Below are positions 11,779-23,821 of a stretch of 64,000 nt of DNA, piece after piece. A program made the translations under genes and the position numbers. The stretch is from contig NW_008708898.1 in assembly GCF_000327385.1 (NCBI RefSeq), forward strand, positions 1,389,483-1,453,482, read 5' to 3'. The notes beneath the pieces were generated by a model, which was not told where the DNA came from, searched no databases, and saw only the letters and a program-made list of their open reading frames with translations. Source of the stretch: Lottia gigantea (Eukaryota > Mollusca > Gastropoda > Lottiidae). Each line of letters opens with the position of its first letter. Position 1 is the first letter of the stretch.

Positions 11779-12664
11779 TTTATTTTCAGTATATCACAAA
11801 CACTGACGTAACTTAATCAGGAACAAATATACATAAAGCAAGAAATACAATATAACAATAACAATTTACCTAGTATGTATAATAATTCACTGCTTCAAAT
11901 ATCAACAGATGCAGTGCATTCAAGAAATTCTAAGTTTGAGAATAAGTAAAATTAGCGTCAAGGAAAGCAAAATCAATGAAATTAAAATATGAGTCACATT
12001 TACTATTAAGACAGACCTTCAATTGGATGAGAGAAATATAAAATTTCAAATATAAATAACCAATGCCTCCATAATTTTGAGTAAAGCTTGCGATTTAGAC
12101 ATAAAAACTTATATTATACTAAGTCAACTGAGTGTAGAATGGCATTTATCTGATTAAACAGACATTAAGTTCAGATAATGGCAGGAAGTCAATGTGACCC
12201 ATAAAACTAAACAACAGACAAAAATACTTTCCACTAATATAAAGCTGACATAAATTATTTATGCTCTATACAATACTGTGTGGCTATAAACAGGTTGCTT
12301 TGAATGTGTTATACAAATAAGCTACCATCAAAACTTTGAATACACACAAATATATACATAATATATTTGCTTCATTCTCTAGAGAGCTAATGGAAGAAAT
12401 GTATACTTATTTTGCTGATTCAATAATCTCGTATTATCTTGATATTCTGAATTTGATCGGAATAGGGTCACTATAGTATAATACTGTTAATAACACCCAT
12501 ATCACTGTTCCTCTTCCACACTTTCTTGACCTCAATTCAGAATCAACAATTCCAAGCATCAGATATAAATATAACTATAGTAACACAGAAATCGGAGATA
12601 AATGTATATTAGCACCTAAATCCTGACTATATCACTGAAATGTCCTGGAAGGAAGACAGTGCTT
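11779..12664 (-). other. KHDC4 gene 3' untranslated region (inferred), with polyadenylation signal
   Basis: Sequence downstream of the KHDC4 stop on the minus strand, without coding signal. An AATAAA on the minus strand (TTTATT at 11779-11784) gives a 3' UTR of about 0.9 kb. The converging channel gene ends near 10.33 kb, so about 1.4 kb of repeat-bearing spacer separates the two 3' ends. Confidence 0.5.
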
Positions 12665-14504
12665 TCAGTTTGGTCCTACCCAGTAAGGCATAGGAGGAGG
12701 TGGCTGACTATACTGTATAGATGTTGGTGGAGGACCAGTAAAAACTCCAGGAGTGAAACCTGGTTGAGAACTAGGTGTGCTGTAAGTTGGTTCTGGTCCA
12801 TTCCATTGATGTGGTGGGGGTTGATTGCTCTGATAAAATGATGTTGGTGGTAATGGGGGTGCTATGGATGAGGGAGGTGGTGCAGGTGCTCCCCAGGCTA
12901 AAGGAGGAGATGGTTCTCTATAGGGTTGATTGGATACAGGCATGGCCTGGCTGTATGCTGGTAAGGCCTGACTAGTAATTGGAACTGGTGGTTGACTGAA
13001 AACTGGGATGTGTTGGCTAGCAATTATTGGTTGACCTGGTATCATTGGATGACTGGAAACCACAGGCATCTGTTGACTGGCCATGGGTACTGAAATACTG
13101 ACCACTGGTACTGGAGGATTATGGATAGGAAGAGACTGACTTGACAAAGCTAAGGGTTGTCCTGGAGGAGGGTACATTTGTTGTTCACCTATTGGTCCAG
13201 CATTAATATACTGAGTTTGGTCAGGAGGGGGCTGTGTGTATTGACCAAAAGAAACAGATGGGGGAAGTATAGATTGGGATGTGTTATAAATGGTAGGTGC
13301 TGATGAAACAGTGACTTTATATGGATGAACATGTGGGTCTAAAGTTCCATCATTTGTTAAAGATTGGTGGTCTTCTTCTGAGGCTTTCCCATCTTTTTCA
13401 GATTTCTTTAACTCTTTCTCCAGCTTCTCATCTCCATATCCGTAATCTAGAAATTAAACATTTGTCATACATGATTCAGAATATCTTGATCCTATAACTT
13501 TTATTATAGCCCTAAAGGATAGTTAACGTTAACCTTTATTCCAAAAATAGTTCTGATACAGAATTTATAGGTGAACCAGTACTTGCAGTGTAAAAAAACT
13601 CTATTTAATTATTTACTTTTTGAGAATTTGATAAGATTATTGTATTCAATAATTGAAACTATTACAATTTATCAATTTTGTTTGATTTTATGGGTTTTTG
13701 TTTGACTCAAGACTATCTGACACCAATTTTTCCCACAATAAATCTATAAATAATACCTTTAGATAAATGTAATCCATTGGAATTTTTATCTTTCTTCTGA
13801 TTCGGCTCATCTTCAGATTTCTGTGAGCCTCTTTTAATACCTGGAATAAATTTATCAATATTGTATATATCAAATAGATGAAAAAAACATTCCAAAGTTG
13901 GAAAGTATGAAATTATTGTAATTCACCTGAACTTGAAAGGAACAACATTGTGATGTATATATAGACAGATTGTCGGACACTGTAAAATATACCAATGTAA
14001 AGAGATAAAAGGGGTACTTTTGTAAAAAAAAAAAAAAACATCTTTTTACCTGTTAATGATATTTTCTTCTCCTCTGATTTGTCTGTTGATTTTGTTTTGT
14101 TATTCCATCCTGGACCATGCTGAAATCAAATAAAATGAAAGTTGCATTGTTATTCTTTAAACTTTTCACTATCGGTATATTTGATGTATAATGTGCACTT
14201 ATTTAAGATGGTGACAAGATTTTTGTTAAATTTTAACCAGAGATTTTACCCAGACAATACGTAACATTTTTTGGGGTCAGGCCCTATTTGAAGAACCAGA
14301 CCCATTATTCGTGACCAAGTTTACCTGATAGCCCAGTAAATTAGTTGGTACAGGTTCATCTGTTTTCTCTTCTTTAAATCTACGTTTACCAGCAACCTCA
14401 TCTTTAAATGATTGTATTGTAGATGCTTGGGGATTGGATGCTGTTAAACTGGAAGTAGAGGTCAACAGTTCACCACTGTATGCTATACTGGTCTGGACAG
14501 AAAA
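12665..14504 (-). CDS. KHDC4: KHDC4, C-terminal conserved motifs and Pro-rich tail
   Basis: Exons 14504-14325, 14119-14050, 13840-13757 and 13446-12665, residues about 528-898. Conserved pieces are [20 protein letters not shown] (from about residue 566), HGPGWNNK, the Lys/Asp-rich [20 protein letters not shown], and the extreme end MPYWVGPN. The last exon carries degenerate repeats of the form ASQxMPVxS between about 12900 and 13110. Stop TGA is at 12665-12667 (minus strand). Confidence 0.9.
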
Positions 14505-17500
14505 CTACAAGAAAAATATTGAATTAACAGAAAGGTTCATTCTGAATAAAAAGGCTTAGAACGCTCAAAATGCATTTCCAAGGGGGGGCTGGTCCAAAAT
14601 CTATTTTTCTTATTTAGAGACAGATGGATACAACTTGGAAGACATGATGCTAAATTATTAACTAAAGCAAAGACATTTTATCACCTGAAGCTCCCATCGC
14701 TTCCAAAAGATTAAATAAAAATACTTACAGGTGGTTGTTGTGGTTGACCTTGACCTACTATAGGTATAGACTGTGGAGGTGGCGGACCCTGTGAGGTTTG
14801 TACCAACTCCATGGTCTGTCCATTAGGTGCTGTAATAATAGCTGGTAATGGACCAGGTGGGGGTATCACAGCCTGTGGTGGTCCTACCACTGTCACTTGG
14901 TTACTACCAGGTTGGGGGGTACCACTAACTATTATCTGTCCTTCTGATGGTAAAGCTACAATAAATCAAATACATCAGATTAGACCACACTAAAAGACTC
15001 TACAGCAAATGACCCATTGTAGTGGACTAATAAAGACAAGCATTAACAATAAGGAAAGCAGCATCAATTCCCTTGATCTTTAAAGATTTCCAACAGTCAT
15101 CAGACATGGGATTCTACTCACAAACATACCCACACTCTACTATACTACTCTATAGATACTACTTTGACCGATTCCAAGATCAAACCCAAAACATAGAGCT
15201 CAGTGAAACCAACTAGCAGATTCATCACAGTCAAAAAGCATTAATCATAAAAAGCGTAATAGTTCCTTACCTATAAATTGGTTATTAGGATTGTTGATTT
15301 CAAACTGCTGTGGTTGAGGAGGTGGTCCCTGAAGTATCGGAGGAGGGACACTGGTATTTGGTACCAACATTACATTTTCATTGCTTACATTTCCTCCATC
15401 TAGAAAAGAAATAATCTAATTATATATGTTAATATATTATGTTGTGCAAGGATACAAATGGAAAAAACATCACCCATACTTTTCCAAATCAAATGTGTAT
15501 TTGAGCACCACACAGTATTTGACCCAAGCTACTGCATCTCACAGTATTCATATATGTTACAGTAATATATTAAGCAGTACGTACCCATATTGGACAACAT
15601 TTGACCAGATGGTAATGGTGATGCTACTAAAGGTGATGTTATAGCCATTGTAGTATAGGATGAGGAGGTGGGTAACATCACACTGCCTGGTGCTGAACCC
15701 ATGGCTGAAATACAAAATTTTCATTATTTATAATAATTACTTGGAATGTCACTCATTCCTTTCATAAACATTGTTTCACAGAAAGTAATGTATGAAAAAG
15801 CAAAAGATTGTTGAGTACATTTGTATGTTATTTAACTAAGGGGGATAACTATGTTGTAATATGGTCAAATATGCTATGAAGCATCTGAAGACATTTCTGT
15901 ACACGACAATGTAGATTCCAAGTAAGACTAATAAATTGGAAACTGTTCTCATTGTGCTATTTAATATAGGAGGATTGTATCAGTTACCATGACAACTAAA
16001 ACAGGGTCACTTTCTTATCCTCCATTTTTAGAAACTAGTCAATGAATCAGCAATAACTGAAGTGTCATTTCAGTTTTATAGTATAGATACCATTGGCAAA
16101 CAGGGGACCACATTAAAGAGAGGATAAAAAATAAAAATTACATACCTTGTGCAACATTAATCATAGAAGTTGGTGGTAAGCTTGATGTCATAGATACAGC
16201 CTGAGATGAGGCTGGTAGTCCTACCATTCCTTGTGCTGGCTGCATTCCTATAATAATAATCAATTTAGTTAATTTCCATTGTCAATTAGTCTCAATTAGG
16301 TCAGTTTTATTGTAGATTATTTTCACATAAAATAAGTATCATTTAAGTTATGTATCAATACTACTATCCTTGTATATAATCAAAATTTTAGAATAGTCTC
16401 ATTGACGCCTACCATTATTGTTGAATATCATTAATGAAGATTATCCTTCGGTAGATTATCATAATCTATATGAATATCATTATAGATTATCATCCAAATA
16501 AATTTTAAGTGTATCATTATAAATTATTATCAATGTAGATTACTATCATTTTTATAGACTACAATCGCAATAGATTATTATCAATGTAGATTACTATCAT
16601 TATAGACTACAATCGCAATAGATTACTATCAATGTAGATTACTATCATTATAGACTACAATCACAATAGATTACTATCATTATAGACTACTATCATTATA
16701 AATTATTATCAATGTAGATTACTATCATTATAGACTACAATCGCAATAGATTACTATCAATGTAGATTACTATCATTATAGACTACAATCGCAATAGATT
16801 ACTATCAATGTAGATTACTATCATTATAGACTACAATCGCAATAGATTACTATCATTATAGACTACTATCATTATAAATTATTATCAATGTAGATTACTA
16901 TCATTATAGACTACTATCACAATAGATTACTATCAATGTAGTTCACTATCATTATAGACTACAATCGCAATAGATTACTATCACAATAGATTACTATCAT
17001 TATAGACTACTATCATTATAAATTATTATCAATGTAGATTACTATCATTATAGACTACTATCACAATAGATTACTATCAATGTAAATTACTATAATTATA
17101 GACTACAATCGCAATAGATTACTATCAATGTAGATTACTATCATTATAGACTACTATCACAATAGATTACTATCAGTGTAGATTACTATCATTATAGACT
17201 ACTATCACAATAGATTACTATCAATGTAGATTACAATCGCAATAGATTACTATCAATGTAGATTACTATCATTATAGACTAATATCGCAAAAGATTACTA
17301 TCAGCGTAGATTACTATCATTATAGACTACTATCACAATAGATTACTATCAATGTAGATTTTAATTATCATAGGCTACTATCACAATAGATTACTAGCAA
17401 TGTAGATTTCTTTTTTCTTAAGATTACTATCAATAATAGTACTAACCTGGAGGTGGTAAGCCAGTAAGAGGTTGTGTTAAGGTAGTAATAGTGGCTATTC

Positions 17501-20500
17501 CTGGTGGTCCTAACAATGTACCTCCTGTTAGTGATGCTTAAAAAAAATACAATACTTTATCATTTACATATCAACTAGATATCATGTATAGATAACCTTG
17601 CAGATTTAACCTCTTTAAATTTCTTTATCCAGCCAACACTGATAACTTTTAAGAAAAATTGAATCAAGATTGTCCACAATTATATGAAGCCAATGTAGAA
17701 ATTGGGAAAACACTTGATTTACATCAAATATCTAGAGGACTATATCCATTGAGGAATCACATATAGATAGAGCTCTATTTCAGCTTTATATTTCACTTTT
17801 CAGAATTGATATCTGACTTCTTCAAATACATGAAATTATACTAAAACATACAGCGGAAGTTGAGACCATTATTATTCTTACAAGAAATTATATGGTCTTA
17901 ACTTCCATAGTATTTTTTTGCCTTTTTTTGTTCCAATATCAATTTTTAAATTCTGGAAAACTGAATAAACCAAAGGACAATATAAATTTAATAGGAGTAA
18001 CCAATAAATATCATATATTATGATTAATTCTCATAGGGGCTATTTCACAATGGCTACAAAAAAGAGTAAAATGTAAAAGCTTTTCATATCACATTACTTA
18101 TATTCAACATAAGTGTTAGTCAGTAGGCCAGAATGTCTTTCATTTTGACATTAAATTGCAAATTTCAAATGAAAATATACATATTCCTGGGAAATATAAT
18201 AGAGGGCAAACAGTGTTTTCATATGCTCTGACAGATAAATTAAGAGCAATTAAAACACCATATCCTTAATAACCTAACTTTATGTCTGAAATACTAAATA
18301 CATAATTAACAACATTTTTTATTATTTTATCACATGAATGATAGAAAATATATGAACTCCTGTAAGAAAATGTATAAAATTTCTGAAAAAAATAAACCAC
18401 ATAAAATAACTGGCCTTGAAGTTTCACTCAGCTAATGTGAAAGAAATAGAAAATGAAATTTCAATAGACTGCAGACTTACTCTGCCCTGGCACCTCCATA
18501 TAAACTGGAGTTTGGTTTGGTGTCATAGGTTGTGGCATGGCCGCTAAAGCTTGTTGAAATTGGGCATATTCTTGCTGGACCTAAAATAAATAGGATAAAC
18601 AAACTAGTTTATAAATATCCTCTCAGAAGAGAGTTATTAAGTTTTAAATGGTACATGTTTTGCAATCAATATTGCTAGGTTTAGTTGAAAATTGTCATTG
18701 AAGTCATCTCTTAAGTTGTGTGCGTATCAAATTTCCAGTCATAAGTATGGTATTTCTGAAATATACTGAAACCTTTTTCGAGACATTTTCTATTACTGAT
18801 GTTATTACATTCTTACATTACATTCATACAAGGGAGGTAGTCCGAATTCCAGTCTCTAATAGATATTTTGACAGTTATCAGATGGATTAGAGTCAGAAGA
18901 AAAAGACCCTGTTAAATGGGGATTTTCCACATCTCCAAACCTCTAACATAATATTAAATTACCTAAGATTATTAAGATGATTGTAAATTAGTGTTGGGCA
19001 TCACCGTAACTTTCATTTTGTTAGTATCACATGACTCTGTAATCTTTGAATTTTTGGCTGTGCACGCAGTTTAAATGGCTGATGCTAAATCATTTTCCCC
19101 ACAAAAAAAACTTTGATGGAACCGGATACATGACATAAATGGTGTAGGGAGAAAATGATTTTTATGACTGAGCTACAAAACTATTCATCTTTCCAAATTA
19201 CCTGGATTTTGCAGATCTGAGATATCTAAATATGTTTAAAACCCCCAGAGATACAGAATGTCCCCATTTAACAAGGCTTATCATTTCTGTCTCTACACCA
19301 GCTGATATCTGTCCAAATAGCTATTAGAGTCTGGAATAGCGACAGATGTTTCGGTCTATCTCTCAGGAAGTTTAGATATTTGTTTGATTTACAATATGGA
19401 AATTGTTGAAGTTTGAATCAAGAAGAAAACAAAACTAATGGTAAAATTACTTGAATAGGAAAGAATAACAATAAACCCTTTTTTTCTAGGTTTATCTAAA
19501 TTTCAGTCTAACAAGGGAGGTAATAATGAGGATAAATAAATTGTGATATGGTGAAAAATACTTAAACAGATCTGAAGACATTTCTGTACACAACAATGTA
19601 GATTCCAAGTAAGACTAATAAATTGGAAACTGTTCTCATTGTGCTATTTAATATAGGAGGATTGTATCAGTTACCATGACAACTAAAACAGGGTCACTTT
19701 CTTATCCTCCATTTTTAAAAACCAGTCTGGATTTGCAACACTGCTATTAACAAGCATTTCAGCAAACCGTTTTCAGCTGAGTTTTCAACTTCCAAACCTA
19801 TATAATCCACTGCACAGAAAACTAGGACTTTGGCTATGTTTTAAAACTTATCGTAATACATGAGCATACAAAACATCCATTCAAAACTTGAGAAAAAAAA
19901 AATCAATTGGTCAACTGGAAAGAAAAGATATTAATCAACATACAGAATAATCATACGATTGGTAATCAAGTTTTTATCAGCAATTTATTAGGACAGCATT
20001 CAATAATCTAGAGATCCAAGGCAAAGTTGTGAATTTAATTTCTCATGGAAAAATAATTTCAGATTTGGAAGGAATCAAGAGAAAGAGGTTTTAAATTCAG
20101 CATAGTATAATTTAAGCAATGCTTACAGTTTGAATCAAATTAGATGACAAAGCCTTAGCCTGCTGCAATCCTTCCATAGTTGGATGTCTGAAAAACAAAC
20201 AAATGTTGCTGATTATATAATAGTAATAATTAACAGCACAAACTCATACATGATACACTTCCATACATACATGCATTATTATGCCATTTCTTTTCCAAAA
20301 TAAGGAAAGTGGTCATGTGTGAGTCACATGTAATTATTTGTAAAGTAAAGAAAGAAACTTACTGTATCTGAATATGCATTGGCTCAATAGAGTCAGAATC
20401 ACCAAATCCTGATCCTTTACCACATAGAGTAGCTATAGCTCCTGATTCACCCATAACATGTCTTAAATAACTTCCCTACAAAATATACATTTATCAAAAA

Positions 20501-23500
20501 TGTTAAGCATGAGTATACATATTTGTTTTGTTTTGTTTTGTGTTTTCCTGCAGGCTACCACACTTGCCATTTCATGATCTCACTAAAAATCTACTAAATC
20601 ATGTTCAATGGAATTGACCCAATAGCATCAAAAGTTGTTATAAGCTTATTTCTTCCAACAGATCGAAACACTAATATCTTACAATCAATATTCCATAGTA
20701 GGAAATAATTTTATTGGGCAAAGCATTTGAACATATGATGCATAACAATTTTATCAGATCATGAATGGCAAGTGTAGTCACAATGAAACAATTCAATTTG
20801 CATTTTAATCAGATTTATTTCAATATTACATGTTATCTCTTTAACGACATTTCTTTGGACTATATTCATGTATCGATTTTAAGAAATACTTTAATAAATA
20901 CATTGAAAATAAGCCAGTAAATTTTGATTTGATAAAGCCAGACTTGACAACATAGCAACTCTATTTAAATGCAAAAAAAGCATACACCGATACTTACAGC
21001 AGGTCCAATTATCTTATTTTTCACATCAAAATTGGGTGGTGCATGTTCTAATCCTATATATAATTTCTCTTGTAAGAATGTAACCTAAATATAAAAATGA
21101 TTCTTAACAAACTTCTACTGATTGAAAACTTGAATGAAAATAATCAATCAGAGATGGTTTATGTTTTTGATTTTAAAAAACAATGGTCAGTGCCAAAGTT
21201 TACTTTCCATAAATTCATAATTACAGTCAATATTTTTTCAATCAATTTTTCAATTTCAACTATGCCAAGAGATATACCAGTACATTCCAATGACAATTCT
21301 TTCATATTATGGGCCTGAAACGTTGAAAATTTCGCTAAATTTAGGACAGCTGAGATAAGGGAGAATAAAGAAGTTTTACCATAGCAGGTTCTGTAGGGGG
21401 TGGTCTCAGATATGTTGTTGGGGGTGGTTGATGTGTTTGAGGAGGGGGTTGTAAAGTATTCACTGGTACATGGGGTGGATGTATCAACTGATTATTATTA
21501 TTATTATGTTCATTCCATGCAGGTTTACCCTGACCATCTTTTAATATTTCATTGATCCTTTTAGCTGCAACTATAAAACAATACACAATAACAAATACAA
21601 TCCAGATAACATTTGCTTTCTTTTTGTTTTGTCAGCTAGTCATTTGTCAAACTCACTAGCTATTAAAATGGAGCCTTGGAAAAAAAAAAAGTTTAATCCT
21701 TGATAAACATACACAAGCAACAGGAAAGTACAAAAAAAGATCATTGTTATAAATATCAATAATATATAATAACAGCTGTTATCCACTTACTTTTTTCCAA
21801 CGTTAATCAATAGCTATGTCATAATGACCTCTGATTAAATTAAAGAAAATTTGCCGGTAAATGTAATGCTACATCCTTGATTATTATTTTATATGACATA
21901 GATATAAAACATCATTGATATAAGTTTCATAGTACGGAAACAGTTGCAGGTCGTAAAAAATGATGCCATTACAGAAAAGTAATCAAATTGTGAAAACTGC
22001 AAATTCTTTTGCGGTTTTATTTGAAAACTGCACCATAATCAAAGTATTTTCTTAAGGCATCATTACCAGATATTGTAATAGACAATAGGGCCCTTTGAAA
22101 TAGGATTTTTTTTTTGACAGATGAACAATGCTAAAAATATTACTTATTAATACATACTATTGATAGCTTGTTGGGTAGTAGCTTGAATATACAGGAATAA
22201 TGGCTTATCACTGAAATTAGACAACAAATATTTCAAATAGGATATCAAATATAACAATGACAGACTAATAATTTTCCTTATGAAGAAAATGTTCCAATAT
22301 AAACCGAGAACAGTAAATGAATTGAAAGTTTATGCTATGACATCAGTGTCAGTCCACTTTTTTTTACACTTATATTGATCTACTTTTTAACTGTTGAAGA
22401 TCCTTCATTGTGCATTCAAAACAGCTCAACCCCACTTCTTTTTATTTATTGACTGCATGAGATATAACATAGTTTAGCAGAATTCAGACTTGAAACTTAC
22501 TCTGCAGCAACTTTACTCTTCTCTTCTGGATGTATATATCTTCCTCTAGTAGATATAGCAGCACCACTTAATTTCATTATCTGAATAAAAGTAGTTGTGT
22601 AAGAATGATATACTATACTTTTAAGGCTCAGTATGGCTTGACAAATTTTACAACAAATTCTTGTCAAATCTCACAGATGTCCAGAGGTGAAATTTCAATT
22701 TTCATATTTCTGGAAACTGTACAGTACTCAATTCAACTAAAAAACTTTTTAAGGTATACAATAAGACTTGGAGATGCTGTTTTGAAGATAATCTCAATGT
22801 TAATGTAAACATATGGAATAAGACAATAGACTGAATGTATGAGTTGCAGGGTGACACAAATACATTTGACAATAAATAATGTTTATAATGTACCAGGCTG
22901 CTTCTCAATAAAAATTTAGAAGATAAAGAACAAGCTAAATCCAGGTAAATAAAGGAAAAGACAAAATATTCTAGGTGAGCTAAGTTACATAAATATTCTT
23001 GTATCTCCACATAAACTATATAAACAATACAGAACAAAGAACAATGGCAACAATCAAAGATCACGTACTAGGTATATTGGAAGTAGAATTTAAAACCAGG
23101 AGTTGCACATGAAGAGATCCTGAGTGAAAAGAAGCCAAAACTTCAATCAACGTAAATATAACAAACATCAGATATATCTTCAAATATTCATTTCATTTCC
23201 CACATAACATTATCATTGTGTTTTATTACCAACCAACAGCATTCAGATTTTATTTCAAAACTTTCAACTTACATGTTCCTGTGTGGTGCCTTTAGTTAGA
23301 ATATTACGACATGTGATAGGGGCATCGTTTATTTCTATATCTAATACAAATAATCCACCAGCCTGCAAAACAAGTTTTATAGATATTTCATATTAGACAT
23401 TCTTTCTTCAAAGATTAATGTCTGAAATTTGTCAAGTCACCATCTTCTAGAAATTTTAAGGCATGAATGAGGTAGGTCACTTAAAAACCAAAACAAACAG

Positions 23501-23671
23501 AAAAGCTTATTTTGATAAAAAAAACATATTTACCTTGGCTTTACTTTGATAATGTTGATTGACTTGAGATAGTTTTAATTTTCCTTCAGCAATCAACATA
23601 GCATTAACTTTAGCTGCAGCTTCAGAAGCCTCCTCTAGACTACTCTTACTATGATATCTATTATTATACAT
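12665..23671 (-). CDS. KHDC4: KHDC4/BLOM7 homologue, KH-domain RNA-binding splicing factor, complete, 18 exons
   Basis: Nuclear RNA-binding protein; the vertebrate protein is a pre-mRNA splicing factor associated with the Prp19/CDC5L complex. Exons, 5' to 3': 23671-23534, 23362-23273, 22580-22501, 22210-22158, 21570-21380, 21084-20998, 20475-20363, 20187-20127, 18580-18481, 17536-17447, 16247-16146, 15704-15585, 15399-15271, 14955-14729, 14504-14325, 14119-14050, 13840-13757, 13446-12665. They total 2697 nt, 898 residues, all phases consistent. Landmarks shared with vertebrate KHDC4: [75 protein letters not shown] and a final MPYWVGP. An in-frame TGA lies five codons before the ATG in the same exon, which fixes the start. 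It is longer than the human protein (614 residues as I recall), mainly in the Pro/Gln-rich half. Confidence 0.94.
14729..18580 (-). CDS. KHDC4: KHDC4, Pro/Gln/Ser-rich low-complexity exons
   Basis: Six exons (18580-18481, 17536-17447, 16247-16146, 15704-15585, 15399-15271, 14955-14729), residues about 272-527. They encode Pro, Gln, Met, Thr and Ser-rich sequence with no folded domain (for example [15 protein letters not shown] and QPQQPP). Splice sites and phases are regular, so these are real exons. The region is likely disordered and is larger than in vertebrate KHDC4. The 48-bp minisatellite lies immediately 3' of the 17536-17447 exon in transcript terms. Confidence 0.88.
15883..16040 (+). 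repeat. 158-bp dispersed repeat, copy A (KHDC4 intron)
   Basis: From ATCTGAAGACATTTCTG to CCATTTTTAGAAACTAGTC. Nearly identical to 19570-19727 in the same orientation, with only a few differences by eye. Looser similarity continues upstream (AAGGGGGATAACT versus AAGGGAGGTAATAA), so the true element may be longer. Confidence 0.85.
16419..17438. repeat. Minisatellite: 16-bp monomers in a 48-bp higher-order unit
   Basis: About 1 kb of tandem 16-mers. Three monomer types recur: AGATTACTATCAATGT, AGATTACTATCATTAT and AGACTACAATCGCAAT. In the centre they alternate as a 48-bp trimer; elsewhere dimers and variants (CACAAT) break the order. The left 100 bp are degraded. Roughly 60 monomers. It lies inside a KHDC4 intron and ends only about 10 bp from the 17447 exon boundary. 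Confidence 0.92.
17537..18480 (-). other. KHDC4 intron, nothing recognised
   Basis: AT-rich intron between exons 18580-18481 and 17536-17447. I see no coding stretch, inverted ends or tandem structure in it. Confidence 0.6.
18828..19362. mobile_element. Foldback/MITE-like element with about 100-bp inverted arms
   Basis: Left arm about 18831-18925 (CCAGTCTCTAATAGATATTT ... CTGTTAAATGGGGA) pairs with right arm about 19258-19362 (TCCCCATTTAACAAGG ... CTATTAGAGTCTGG). The outermost bases also match inversely (GGAGGTAGTCCGA against TCGGTCTATCTCT). The interior of about 330 bp has no coding frame. It sits in the 18581-20126 KHDC4 intron. The superfamily is unknown because target duplications were not resolved. 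Confidence 0.65.
19570..19727 (+). repeat. 158-bp dispersed repeat, copy B (KHDC4 intron)
   Basis: Second direct copy of the segment at 15883-16040, 3.7 kb away in another intron. Equal length and near identity imply a recent insertion or duplication. No inverted ends or target duplication could be assigned with confidence. Confidence 0.85.
20127..21084 (-). CDS. KHDC4: KHDC4, second KH domain
   Basis: Exons 21084-20998, 20475-20363 and 20187-20127, residues about 185-271. Sequence runs [54 protein letters not shown], then the helix [16 protein letters not shown]. The GKGSG loop corresponds to the GxxG nucleic-acid contact loop of type I KH folds. This is the best conserved part of the protein. 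Confidence 0.92.
20553..20781. mobile_element. Short inverted-repeat element (MITE-like), copy 1
   Basis: Left end GGCTACCACACTTGCCATTT is matched by the reverse complement of the right end, GTGACTACACTTGCCATTC. The matched arms are about 28 bp and the whole about 229 bp, in the KHDC4 intron 20476-20997. A related copy starts at 39642. No coding capacity. Confidence 0.65.
21380..23671 (-). CDS. KHDC4: KHDC4, N-terminal KH-like domain and first Pro-rich linker
   Basis: Five exons (23671-23534, 23362-23273, 22580-22501, 22210-22158, 21570-21380), residues 1-184. The helix [16 protein letters not shown] (about residues 18-35) and the first KH-like fold (about 50-130, including [20 protein letters not shown] and [22 protein letters not shown]) are clear. 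Residues about 138-184 hold an Asn run followed by His/Pro-rich sequence ([18 protein letters not shown]). The start context CTCACCATGT has a pyrimidine at position -1 and A at -3. Confidence 0.9.
22581..23272 (-). other. KHDC4 intron, nothing recognised
   Basis: AT-rich intron between exons 23362-23273 and 22580-22501. A 120-codon minus-strand open frame inside it has no recognisable features and is taken as chance. The neighbouring introns 21571-22157 and 22211-22500 are equally plain. Confidence 0.6.
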
Positions 23672-23702
23672 GGTGAGGTCTTTATTTCATATACATATAA
23701 AT
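23672..23702 (-). other. KHDC4: KHDC4 5' untranslated part of the first coding exon
   Basis: On the minus strand TTTATGTTTCAG ends at 23703 and would open this exon at 23702, giving 31 nt of leader before the ATG. An in-frame TGA lies five codons upstream of the start. This implies at least one more 5' exon further right, not located. Confidence 0.5.
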
Positions 23703-23786
23703 CTGAAACATAAAAAATACCATTATCATTATTATAGGTAATAAGTTACTACTTTTAACAGAAGGCATCAATTATCCAGCATTGAA

Positions 23787-23821
23787 AAATGAAATGAAAT
23801 GAATGGAGTTTTACATCCTAC
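23787..23821 (-). repeat. Short dispersed repeat end, minus-strand copy
   Basis: Reverse complement reads GTAGGATGTAAAACTCCATT followed by CATTTC repeats. It matches the 35-bp insertion at 41233-41267 almost exactly. Probably a fragment of a larger dispersed family. Confidence 0.5.

Noticed and set aside
16419-17438. CRISPR-like appearance of regularly spaced repeats
   Set aside because: Repeats are contiguous 16-mers without unique spacers, in a eukaryotic intron; this is a minisatellite.
22702-23064. 120-codon minus-strand open frame
   Set aside because: Inside a KHDC4 intron bounded by good exons; hydrophobic, Leu/Ser/Cys-rich composition typical of AT-rich chance frames.
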